NCBI GenBank assembly: GCA_036245805.1
Contig: BTRK01000004.1
Coordinates: forward strand, 30,551,541 to 30,615,540
DNA: 64,000 nucleotides
From: Pristionchus mayeri
Lineage: Eukaryota > Nematoda > Chromadorea > Rhabditida > Neodiplogasteridae
Direction of reading: 5' to 3'
In this document: positions 35,901 to 45,018 of the stretch, one piece after another
Numbering within the stretch: the first letter of the stretch is position 1
Layout of the letters: every line of letters begins with the position of its first letter
The notes under the pieces: model-generated
The model's database searches: none
What the model saw: the letters and a program-made list of their open reading frames with translations, nothing else
What the model was told of the DNA's origin: nothing
Program-made: the position numbers and the translations under genes

Positions 35901-37622
35901 GAAGAGAACGAGCAACATCATTATCTCGCTCCCGCCCAGCATAGCGCGGTTGGCGCAGCAGGTAGCGTGTTTACCTCTCAATCTCTTTTGACAAGTTCGA
36001 TCCCGGCCAGTGCCAATCTCTTGCTTCTTATCGGGCGCATAACTGAAACTCTCCTATGTGCGCTAGTATTTTATTGAACTTCTGTCCGAGAGAATCACAA
36101 AGCGTCTCAAATTATTCAGGTGTGGTCTTGCATCCAAATGAAATGGGAAAGGCTCCAAGAGCACGTGCCTGACCAGAAGGGAATTTGTTGGTGTTTCTGA
36201 GCCAAAGTGCGCGGTCGGAGAGTTTCCGTTATGCGCACGATAAGAAGCAAACGAGATTGGCACTGGCCGGGATCGAACTTGCCAAAAGAGATTGAGAGGC
36301 AAACACGCTACCTGCTGCGCCAACCGCGGTAGGCGGGAGCGAGATAAGGATGTTGTTCGTTCTCTTCACTGGGCTCAAATGGGAAGCAAAGGTTCCCGGA
36401 AATTGAAACCATGATTTCTGAAAAAGACAATAATCGATTCGCACCAAAATTGCTTTATGGCCATTATACATTGAGACCAACATCTCCACGAAGTGGCTTA
36501 ATGCACTTTTGAGGTTTAACCCTACCTTCGGTCTCGATATCGATAAAGACGCGATCATAGAAAGATGACAACTATTTCAGCGTGTAGAGAATGAAAACTA
36601 ACCCCAAGAAACAAATTTTAGTAATCCTAGCGCAACGGTCCGTAGAGAACGGCTAGAAATACTAAAAATACAGTAGTTCTTGCGAGACTCCTAGCTCATC
36701 AAAGTAGGTCAAACATACAAAATGGAGTTGATTATCGTCATCAGCATCTAAAACTACCCCGGAATCCAAGTTTTCGAAAAATCGCTGTTCCAGAGATTGT
36801 CCGAACCTTAGAAGTACGCCGTCATATTAATACACGGTAAGAAGCGGGATACCGTAGTATGTCGTCTCTATTTCATGTGATCTCTCGCTGATTAGATCAG
36901 AGCTACCGCATAACTCGCCGATAGGAGATCAGCGAACTCGTTGTTCGTACTGATACCAAAAATGATAAGAAAGTACACTAACCCTGATCTGAGCCGCTCT
37001 CCTCTGGCGAGTTGCTGAGCTCTCCAATCTCGCGATTCTCATCAGTCGCCTTACTTTCTTCTTCCTGAGGATCGCCTTTGCCATACCGGGCTGGATCCGG
37101 AAGCGGTTTTCTGGCATCTAAAAGTTTAACGATGAAACAGGAGGTAAAATAAGTGAAAGGAGAGGGGTAGGCAGATAATTGTGGAGGACAAAATTACAAT
37201 CTGCAACATTATTTGAGACCAAAGATCAATTCGAGGGAAGCAGCAGGAATCGAACGGGGAGGTAAATTAAAGAAGCAACAGGGCAATCGTAGGCACAAAC
37301 ACTCATTGAGTGAAATCGAAGGTAAATGATTAAAAATACACGAGAGGAAGCCACAATTGCCGAAAGCATCACACGTAGAGAAAATCGCTTGCGTCCAGCC
37401 CAATTGTTTTGATCTCGCAATACTAATATTAATGAACACAATGAGAATGGAGAGGGGCGAAATGTAGGTGAAGAGATGGTCTGATCGGAGGTGATGGGAG
37501 ACTCTTTGACGAGGGTCGACGAGAAACAAAATAGTTGCATGCTCAATTGTTCGGATTCGGGGAAAAGACAAGAGGGGAGCTCATCAGCTTTTATCATGCT
37601 CGAGACGCTCACCGCCCATCAT
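32977..37622 (-). CDS. possible gene, scattered exons, unidentified
   Basis: Candidate exons on the minus strand: 37622-37613 (ATG ATG GGC G before GTGAGC), 37117-36983 (in phase with it; RYGKGDPQEEESKATDEN, acidic), 35185-35141 (FAEAERDALMGWLRQ) and 33060-32977 (LIECAELLLEFLKPML then DDVDDEDE). The first two join cleanly; the phase from the second to the third does not, so exons are missing or the last two belong elsewhere. The last block would need a GC donor. Introns are filled by palindromes and MITEs. No family recognised; at best an acidic, helical, probably intracellular protein. Confidence 0.3.
33128..33286. repeat. hairpin, arms about 65 bases
   Basis: gcaggaagcgcgccacttttgcgaag and its inverse enclose a loop near gagtatccagg. 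Adjacent to the TTAA MITE; both contain acgagagagtatg, so this may be a related element. Confidence 0.75.
33310..33536 (+). mobile_element. TTAA MITE, copy A (227 bp)
   Basis: Flanked by TTAA on both sides (33306-33309, 33537-33540). Ends CTTACCGGACGAGGACGAA and the inverse of AGTTACCGGACGAGGACAAA. The interior matches copies B and C over its full length. Confidence 0.85.
33541..34409. other. no gene seen
   Basis: Mixed sequence between a MITE and the next foldback element; no exons, repeats or RNA genes that I can support. Confidence 0.4.
34410..35040. mobile_element. foldback element, ends about 75 bases
   Basis: cgttcgagaatataaaactag at 34434 mirrors the sequence ending near 35015, including the word gaactcgggttcaat. 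An inner hairpin (34500-34585, tttgatacttttaaaaatgc type) is included, and runs of G or C mark positions near 34650 and 35024. Confidence 0.7.
35478..36797. mobile_element. palindromic element with tRNA-like heads
   Basis: Arms about 35478-36060 and 36208-36797, inverted and nearly identical (for instance gatcgcgtctttatcgatatc at 35713 and its inverse at 36535). Each arm has a tRNA-like segment. Confidence 0.85.
35938..36018 (+). repeat. tRNA-like sequence (SINE head)
   Basis: GCGCGGTTGGCGCAGCAGG resembles an A box region and AGTTCGATCCC a B box, with tRNA-like spacing. The mirror copy is on the minus strand at about 36262-36345. Interpreted as a tRNA-derived repeat head. Confidence 0.6.
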
Positions 37623-37684
37623 CACTAATGGTAAATCACATATAAGAGAACAGGTTAGGAGGAGAAACAAAAGATGAAACGAGG

Positions 37685-37900
37685 GTGAAAATCGATAAAG
37701 CAGTGCGTGGGGGAAGGATAACTAATCGAAAAGCAAAGCTCGAAGCGGGAAGTGCGAAGTGTGAGGAAGAAGGAAGGAAGGGAGGAGGGGAAGGACAGGC
37801 GAGAGATTGTGTGAGAGTGAGAGAGATGAGAGAAAGAGAGGGAGGGGGGGAGAGACAGATGGGAAATGGGAGAGGTCAGAGAGGAAGAAGGGTGTGAATT
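37685..37900. repeat. purine-rich low-complexity tract
   Basis: Almost pure A/G with GAGAG and GGGAGG runs. It opens a spurious frame; I give it no coding role. Confidence 0.6.
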
Positions 37901-37956
37901 CTCTTACTTAAGAGAGGAAGAATGGAGAGAAAGGGTTAGATATGGAGAGTTTGAAG

Positions 37957-38490
37957 GGTAATAGGGCCATTCTCTTTAGAGAGTCCTACTCTGTTATTCA
38001 AAGCGGGATTAAAGTTACCCAACAAGGACGAAACCCTGATCTCACCCTGATCCCGTCGCGTGTACGAGAGAGTATGCAAAAGTGAGAGAGCGCGGGATTA
38101 CGCTGATCATTTCCGGCTTTCCCTTGAGGCTATTATTGATTTTTAGCATTTTTGAATATTCATTCTATACTAATTCAACCATCGGCTATTCGATGGAGGA
38201 CAAAAAATAATGGGTCAATTTCGTCCTTGTTGGGTAAGTTTAATCTTAGCAATAGACAAAGCCTCTGAGAGAAGAGCGAGAGCGAGAGTCTTGCCAGATC
38301 CGTAAGACGACTGGATGTTGATTATGGGCTTGTTGAGATCCAGTCCAGCTCGAATAGCAGTAATCTGCTGCTGTCCCAGCTTGACGATTGTTCTCTATCT
38401 TCCTTTAGCTTCCACTGTGATCTCATCGGGAACTGTGTCCTCGAATAGAAGTTGATCAGTCTTGTGGATCGCCTGAGTAGGATATAGGCC
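37957..38490 (-). pseudogene. UPF1-like helicase fragment split by a MITE
   Basis: Minus-strand text from 38480 to 38249 resembles the helicase at 54020: VPDEITVEA, then a stop codon in the frame, QQQITAIRAGLDL and Walker A NIQSSYGSGKTLALAL. At 38238-38013 the TTAA MITE copy B interrupts it; after the MITE the frame resumes briefly with NPALNNRV, as in the full copy's GNRV, and then similarity ends. A dead piece of a multi-copy family. Confidence 0.65.
38013..38238 (+). mobile_element. TTAA MITE, copy B (226 bp)
   Basis: TTAA at 38009-38012 and 38239-38242. Terminal sequence AGTTACCCAACAAGGACGAA differs slightly from copies A and C at both ends in a compensating way, so the inverted repeat is kept. 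Confidence 0.85.
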
Positions 38491-38609
38491 CATAAGATTC
38501 CCCGCCTAGGAGGAGCGGATGTCCTTGAGGTCAATTAACCCCGCCGCCGCAGGCGACCTTGAGCCCCTCCCTCTCCCTATGATCCTACAGTAACCCGACT
38601 AACATGATC

Positions 38610-38690
38610 AATTAAACAATCGATATTTGAAATCAATTAAAACAATCGACATTTGAAATCAATTAAAACAATCGATATTTGAATTTTCGA
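38610..38690. repeat. 27-base tandem repeat, 3 copies
   Basis: Unit aaaacaatcgayatttgaaa plus tcaatta; three consecutive copies. Confidence 0.8.
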
Positions 38691-38698
38691 TATTCGTC

Positions 38699-39085
38699 AT
38701 TTTCCCGCCTACACTAAGCCGATTTTCAAACTTGACTTTTCCCCCGCCACCCGATTACAGTAATCCGGCTGCAGCAGCAACCCGGCTACCGTAACCCGGC
38801 ATTCGCGCACTCCCTCCCCCTCCTCCCTCCTCCCGCCGCTACCGTAACCCGAGTACTATAGCCCGGCTGCAGCATCCCGGCTGCAGCAACCAGGCTGCAG
38901 CAAGCCGGCTGCAGCAACCTTGCTGCAGCATCTACAGTAACCTGGTTATCAAACATGTCATTTTCCCGCCTACAGTATGCCGATTTTCAAACTTGACTTT
39001 TCCCGCGCTACCCGATTACAGTAATTCCGGCTGCAGCAGCAACCCGACTACCGTAACCCGGCATTCGCGCACTCTCCCTCTCCAT
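38699..39085. repeat. direct duplication of a 127-base block
   Basis: 38699-38825 and 38958-39085 share cattttcccgcctaca, gattttcaaacttgac, cccgattacagtaat and cccggcattcgcgcactc. Between and after them are many ggctgcagcaa and CT-rich repeats up to about 39240. Confidence 0.8.
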
Positions 39086-39272
39086 CCCCTGCCTCTCCCT
39101 GCCGTCCTTCATCTCGCCGACTCCCCCTCCCTCTCCCTCCTGCCCTTTATGTCGCCGCCTGCCTCTCCCTACTCCCCTCCCTGACCTCCCTCTCCCTCCC
39201 CTGCCTCTCCCTGCCGTCCTTCATCTCGCCGACTGCCAGCCGGGTCCCTCTACCACGCTACCGCTCATTCGA

Positions 39273-39665
39273 ATGTCCAACCGTACATACAAATTGACGT
39301 GTCTCCTTTCTTCTCTTCCAATTTCTGAATTAACGGATAGGGAAGTTATCTTTCTTGTCAAAGTGCTGTTCAGATTTGCTAACAAATTCGGTGAAATTAC
39401 CGCTGATAAAGTTCTATTCAGAAATGACCAAAATCGAGGCAAATCGTTTTTCTCGGATGCAAAAGTAATCGAGAAGCAATACCACTTTGCAAAATTCCCC
39501 GTGAAACTCAGTAATGGAAGCGAATCAATCCAGCAAATGCTAACAGCTGACGAAGACTACGAACTGCGCACACAAGTGAAACCTGACCAAACCCTCCCAG
39601 TGACAGTCGACTGCAATAACGGTCTCCACGTACTCGAGTCTTTCACTTTCCGCTTAAACAACTGA
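39273..39665 (+). CDS. unidentified open frame beside the Maverick
   Basis: Uninterrupted 130-codon frame with ordinary amino-acid composition (for example KVLFRFANKFGEITADKV and QVKPDQTLPVTVDC). It starts at ATG after a CT-rich repeat and ends TAA. It is opposite in strand to the Maverick genes. A second open frame starts 55 bases later. Beta-rich in look; no motif recognised. It could be an exon, an unrecognised Maverick gene, or a small gene of another element. Confidence 0.35.
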   Translation: MSNRTYKLTCLLSSLPISELTDREVIFLVKVLFRFANKFGEITADKVLFRNDQNRGKSFFSDAKVIEKQYHFAKFPVKLSNGSESIQQMLTADEDYELRTQVKPDQTLPVTVDCNNGLHVLESFTFRLNN

Positions 39666-39719
39666 ATTCACCTTTCATTTCAATCAAATCACTACTCCCA
39701 ACCGGTCGTCTTCGGATTA

Positions 39720-40109
39720 ATGGAGCAACGCATTGGCCCTAAGGAATCGCTCGTTCTCGAAAACCAAACTCTATTCAACGTGAACGAATTCAATACTCTA
39801 AAGCTTATTGACTCAGTACCAGGATTTCTATTCGACGAAATTAATCGTGTCATTTATTATAAAAAGAATGGGCAGGTCTTCCCAAGAACTATAAAGTGTG
39901 AAAATGGTTCAGCCTCATTCATCCTAATCGCGTCATCAATCGTCATACAACACACTATCCGAGATAATCGGAATAGACTTGGCACTGGCCGAAAATTCGA
40001 ATTCCTGCTAACTTCACCAGTAGGTCGACCTCCAGGAGGGAAACCGACGAGCATCGTCAGAATGTCGATCCGCATCCGCGCGGGCGGGGCGCGGAATTTC
40101 AAAAATTAA
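39720..40109 (+). CDS. unidentified open frame running into a palindrome arm
   Basis: 129 codons. The first about 87 (KESLVLENQTLFNVNEFN, LFDEINRVIYYKKNG) look like ordinary protein and may continue the preceding frame through a short intron. From about 39981 it lies inside the left arm of the 39981-41004 palindrome, so its C-terminus is repeat-derived: either the true 3' end was cut off or the repeat supplied the end. Confidence 0.3.
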   Translation: MEQRIGPKESLVLENQTLFNVNEFNTLKLIDSVPGFLFDEINRVIYYKKNGQVFPRTIKCENGSASFILIASSIVIQHTIRDNRNRLGTGRKFEFLLTSPVGRPPGGKPTSIVRMSIRIRAGGARNFKN

Positions 40110-41004
40110 CTACGGTAGCTTCGAAATTTTAAAAGCGACTCCTATGACTGCGGCGGTAGGGGCGCTGCATCCCTCGACAAATTCTAAGACTTTTTTACTC
40201 CGGAGAGTTTTTCGATCACATTCCATCTAATGCCTGAAATCGATAATTCCACTTTTAGTTCGTACATGAAAGCAGTTCCCCAGAAATTTTTCAAGAACTC
40301 CCCTAAATATAATTGGTGATCTAGCTTCTGCTTGACTCGATACATTCTCACGTAGAATAGCGCGATTCAACAAGACGCGTAAGTTGGTCAAAATGAATTT
40401 TGAATGAATTATGGTGTAATTTTTGGGTTACGGTATGCGAGTGCGAAGTTAGGGCGACATTTCCCAACAGGTGTTAAATGGTCTGAAAATCAATTTGAAG
40501 CTATCCTACACCAATTGGGAAAAGTCGTCCAACTTGTGCACTCACCTACAGTAACCCAAAAATTACACCATAATTTATTTTGACCAACTTACGCGTCTAG
40601 TTGAATCGCGCTGTTCTACGGGAGTAGGTATCGATTCAAGCAGAAGCTAGATCACCAATAATATTTAGGGGAGTTCTTGAAAAATTTCTGGGGAACTGCT
40701 TTCATGTACGAAACAAAAGTGGAATTAGCGATTTCCGGCCTTAGATGGAATCTGATCGAAAAACTCTCCGAAGTAAAAAAGTCTTAGAATTTGTCAAGGA
40801 ATGCAGCGCCCCTACCGCCGCAGTGATTGGAGTCGATATACAAATTTCGAAGCTACCGTAGTTAATTTTTCGATATCCGCGCCCGCGGCCGCGCGGATGC
40901 GGATCGCAAATCTGGCGATGCTCGTCGATTTCCCTCGTGGAGGCCGACCAATTGGCGACGTTAGTAGGAATTAGAATTTTCGGCCAGTGCCAAGTCGCTG
41001 AAGA
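39981..41004. repeat. long palindrome, arms about 490 bases
   Basis: Arms 39981-40470 and 40511-41004, inverted, well conserved (ggggcgctgcatccctcgac against its complement near 40800). The loop is about 40 bases. Confidence 0.88.
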
Positions 41005-41319
41005 AATATGTTGATTCTCTCAGATAGTCTGTTATACTTGTTGTTGCATGCTATCACGCAACCAAAATAGTTCGCTGTATACTCGCTCAGAATGGTTAGT
41101 TATTTATTATTAGACTTGAGTGCTCACAACATTGAAACAATACAGACACTGCCCATCCCCCTTCTTCAACAATGCCCCAACAGCAATTGGAAGATGTGTC
41201 CCTTGGTGATGAATCGCAAAACATTGCGAATGGGTTACTAGAGAAGAACAAGAGTTCTCAAAAGGAAGAAGGGGAACAAAAGAGGCGGTCACATCGGTGG
41301 TAATCGTTTGCAGGGTATT

Positions 41320-42134
41320 CTAGTAGTGGCATAATCTAACACTGGAATCTACGTCGTTGTGGTCATTGTCTCCGGGCGGATGAATAAACTTGTGAAACAG
41401 TAGTGGAATGACACAAGCCCGCGCCATGAGTTCTCTTGCTCGAATCACCTCCAATATCCTTCCACAAATATTGAGTCCACTGTCATTATCAGTTGTAATC
41501 AGAAAACTGTCAAATCTGTAATAAATCTATTTACCAAAGAAAAGAGCACACCATACCTCAGATCCGTATACGAAAGACAAATCAGCGAATCATCTCCTGT
41601 AGCAAGGAGCATCTAGCGCAGGGTAAACACGAAACTAAAGTGAAATGTACAAATTTGCCTTCTCACACCTTATACCTTTTCGTGCATTGCTAAGGCAAGT
41701 CCTTCCACACGACGAACTTCAAATTCCAGACTTTTCTCTACTCTCTGCATAAATTGACTCGTGTGTTGCGGGGCTCGAATAATCTTACTCATCGCACGGA
41801 AATCATTCACGAATTCTAAATGGAAAATTGAGATACAAGTAGAAAGCACTAGCACCTCACCTGAGGACTTGTACGCCATTGCTTGATCAACAGAAGCAAA
41901 TGTTCGCCCAAAGACGGTAAGTGGTGTGGGGGAAGAGTTCGAGAAAGCACTCTCGCTATTGTCAATAATGAAATAGCGATATCTCTTGCCATCACGAACG
42001 CACAGAAACGGGGGAGTCAAAAGCGGGTTGAGTGGATAAGCAATCACTTCACCACATTTGAGTCTCCATTTCGGATCTCGCTCTGCGCGTGAAACATAGC
42101 GGTCGAGCAAGTAGTAGTCGTTCTCACACGGCAT
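41320..42134 (-). CDS. NADAR-domain protein, 221 residues, 4 exons
   Basis: Exons 42134-41861, 41815-41676, 41612-41557, 41515-41320; phases all agree and no stop interrupts. The family (YbiA-like) comprises N-glycosidases acting on riboflavin-pathway intermediates and, in some members, enzymes removing ADP-ribose from guanine. Visible landmarks in order: RYFIIDNSESAFSNSSPTPL and FGRTFASVDQAMAYKS (strand-loop-helix with the family F-S-N motif; the usual Glu before the helix is Asp here), then DFRAMSKIIRAPQHTSQFM, the LLATGDDSLICLS segment and GLNICGRILEVIRAREL near the C-terminus. It is on the same strand as, and just downstream of, the Maverick ATPase, capsid and polymerase genes, and is the least damaged of them. 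Host gene or element cargo cannot be decided from one copy. Confidence 0.7.
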
Positions 42135-42184
42135 CGGGAAAGGAGGACTGAGAAAGAAAACGAATGTCCAACTCCTCTTAAGCC

Positions 42185-42385
42185 CCGCCTACTCCCTCTT
42201 ACCGTAATCCAGAGGTGTATTGCGAAATCATCTCTCGCCTACCGTAATCCTGACTCCGCCCACTCCCTCTACCGTATCCCAGAGGTGTATTACGAAATCG
42301 CCTCTCCCCTACCGTAATCCTCATGTATTACGAAATCACCTCTCGCCTACAGTAATCTTCATGTATTGTGAAATCTACAGTAATC
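42185..42385. repeat. tandem array with taccgtaatcc units
   Basis: Four degenerate units of about 45-60 bases, each with gtgtattacgaaatc and ctctcgcctaccgtaatcc variants. Lies between the NADAR gene and the ATPase. Confidence 0.75.
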
Positions 42386-42397
42386 CTTCAAATTTGT

Positions 42398-42868
42398 TTA
42401 TTTCTTATTTGGAATATACACTGTAATATTACGATCGAATAAATCGGTCAACAGTCTACAATTGTCGTCACTACGAGTGTTCAAGTCGAGAAACAAATAC
42501 CCAAAAGGTTTCTGGGTCGCATTTTTGTAAGCTTCAATGAAACTCTTGTACATGTCCTTGTCAAAGAGTTGTCTCCCAAGAGCACAAAGAAAGTGCATAT
42601 CTGAACATGTTTTGAGAATACAGAGATATGAAGAGTTCATTCTAGCAGTATGGGGTAGAGAAAACAAATTCTGAAGAAGTGTCACCACAGACAAACTGCG
42701 GTGATATACGTGAGTAAAGATTCGCGAACAAATCGGCAGATTTCGCCAGTTCACCAGCGAGATCGTCCATTACAAGTAGACAACAGCCTTCTCCTTCCAT
42801 CCCACAAACTTCGTCAATGAGAGTCTGATCCGGTAGTCCTTCGTTGAGCACGAAACGGTCGTATCACG
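42398..42868 (-). pseudogene. Maverick packaging ATPase, C-terminal part, frameshifted
   Basis: Matches the FtsK/HerA-type (A32-like) genome-packaging ATPase of Mavericks: LLVMDDLAGELAKSADLF (Walker B), then, in another frame, YHRSLSVVTLLQNLF (sensor-type segment), NSSYLCILKTCSD and a C-terminal domain ending at TAA 42398-42400. The frame changes by one base near 42730. The N-terminal third with Walker A is not found upstream, where the 43180-43558 palindrome lies. It is broken at both levels. I leave the two frames unjoined. Confidence 0.7.
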
Positions 42869-43179
42869 CCAAAAAATCGAGCTGAACCAGGGAATGGAGG
42901 AAAAACTGCCGAATGAGTTCTAACTGTTTTTGGGCGTCCTAAGGTATCCCCAACACTGCCCCAAAGTATCATCGTGAATACTTCATTCTTAGGCTCCCTA
43001 CACCGTATCAGTTACCTTGATCTTTAACTTTTTTTTCATATCTTTGCTGTGGATGAGTATATCCGAAATTTGTCCTCTACGTGACCCCAGGTAGGTCATT
43101 TTTCGAGCTCTATCGATTGATGCGTGTTAGATTGTCCAAAAGTTAGTTTTAACCGACTTATACTCAAACTACCTTTTCT

Positions 43180-43558
43180 CAAAAGTGTAGGTGAAATAGC
43201 AGATGAAATTTGCATATTGTGTGTATCTCAACGAGAGCTTTCGAATGAATGGCTTGCGCCAAAAATATCAGAACCTGGGCGTGACTTTTACCCTATTTAC
43301 TTTTCCGAATCATTTGAACTTTATTTTCAATGGGGATATTTAGAGAAAACAATCATTGTTGACCGCGCTCTCGGAATGGAGCGGTGCGAGATGGAATTAT
43401 CCTGTTGAAAATAAAGTTCAAATGATTCGGAAAAGTAAATAGGGCAAAAGTCACACCCAGGTTCTGATATTTTTGGCGCAAGCCATTCATTCGAAAGCTC
43501 TCATTGAGATACGCACAATATGCAAATTTCAGCTGCTATTTCACCTAAACTTTTGATA
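43180..43558. repeat. palindrome, arms about 155 bases
   Basis: Arms about 43180-43335 and 43400-43558, inverted (gcgccaaaaatatcagaacctg and complement). It lies between capsid gene and ATPase piece and may have removed the ATPase start. Confidence 0.85.
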
Positions 43559-43620
43559 TAGTGATGCTTTTAATAGCTGGATCGATGCTTCAGATGTTCG
43601 TACTATATGAGAATGAAGAT

Positions 43621-44923
43621 TTAAAGAATACTGTCCACAATTGGTATACGTTCCGCATTTATGCCCAACTCGGAAGAGAATTCAGCCATAGTCACAGCAT
43701 AAATTCCTCCTTCTGGCACAGGCTGAGAGAGAACGAATTCTCATAGATGTCTCACCTAGCTTCAAAAGATCCCTATTATCCGTATCTTGAGAGTTTGGTG
43801 AAATATCCCACCCAAACAAAGTGTAACCATTTTTGAACTGATCAAATGTAATGCCATTGCTTTCGCCATTCCTAGTGAAGCCAAGAGTATCTTGGAGTGC
43901 TAGGTAAGCACGAACACAATTGTTCTGATTCCAATCCAAATTCCAACTTCTAAGAGGGAGAGTTTCACTGCCCATGTCTAGAAATATTTCGTTCACATCA
44001 AAATGCCTAAAGTCGAAGGGGTTAGTGGGGATACTACCGTTAAAGTTCTCTGAAGCCACAAATCCACAGATGAGCCTTCTTGGGGTTCCTGAAGTGAACA
44101 ACTTGTGTTCCGGGGCGTGTAGTCGACCAGCAGAAATGAAGAAAGACCGCATTTGAATCGAGTTCAGTTGGTAAGAGATGAGATTGTGTTCGCGAAGTAT
44201 TGTGTCGATCGCGAGCATGGCACTGTCCGGACAACTAATCTGTCTTGAGAGAAAAACGAGGTCTTCAACAACAAGCGAGTAAGTTTCCACATCACCCGCA
44301 TGTTGTTCTATACGGAAAGCATCGCTGGCAGGGTGTAGAACCATTTTAAAATCAACGTAGGGGAGAATGCACCTAGGTTGCTGGAAAATATCAGCGGAAA
44401 TTGGTGCAATAAATTCCATAGTTTTGCTCTCGTCCGCCTTTTTACATCTTCTTTGATATGACAAATCGTCTTCTTCAGATGGGCCCCCCTCCATTGTAAA
44501 CCCGGCAAGCGCTAGCGTAGTGTTCTTGTAATCCTCGGAATTGCTCAACAGACCTTGCATGTATGCTCGGTAAGGGTACAGTACCCCGCTGTCAAACACC
44601 ATTGTTCCCGAAATGTATATCTGCAGCTGTCTGAAGAGAGTCTGCCCAATCAGATTGATTGGGCCGTAATTTACTTCGCTAAGAGGTATTTTCTTTCCCT
44701 GCAGGTCACGAATGGAACACCGAACCAGTAGATTAGAGCGTTGGAGGTCAAGGAAATTTCGACTGTTCAAAATGCGAAACTCCCAGGGTACTGTACCAAC
44801 GCTGTTGCTTGTCGACACTTCTACCACACGACTGCTCTCCACTCCGACATGATTATGGGGAATGGACCAATAATCGATTTCTGTAGGCACAGTTTTGCCA
44901 GATTCACTGCCAATCTTGAACAT
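43621..44923 (-). pseudogene. Maverick major capsid protein (F54H12.2-like), C-terminal frame break
   Basis: A 413-codon open frame from ATG 44923 to TGA 43682. Family: the double-jelly-roll major capsid protein of Mavericks/Polintons, often listed in nematodes as F54H12.2-like. Seen: PWEFRILNSRNFLDLQRSN near the start, NYGPINLIGQTLFRQL, VLYPYRAYMQGLLSNSEDY, a long central domain, and QDTLGFTRNGESNG toward the end. Near 43740-43755 the frame is displaced by a 16-base stretch that begins GTGAG and ends AG; beyond it, the family-like C-terminal text (VPEGGIYAVTMAEF) continues in another frame to a TAA at 43621. So nearly complete, with one lesion close to the end. Otherwise no stops. It would form the capsid shell if intact. 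Confidence 0.8.
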
Positions 44924-45018
44924 GACCGCTCACGAGCAAATAGTAAGAATGAATGAGAAATACATAGTTTATGAGCATTGCACGGAAATATGTACATGGA
45001 ATCGGAAAATGTGAACAA

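Noticed and set aside
37685..37897. Arg/Glu/Gly-rich protein
   Set aside because: The frame exists only because the DNA is a purine tract.
42185..42385. CRISPR-like array
   Set aside because: Units are degenerate, spacing irregular, and the genome is eukaryotic; an ordinary tandem repeat with the common taccgtaatcc word.
44040..44508. extra small frames inside the capsid gene
   Set aside because: Shadows of the long capsid frame.
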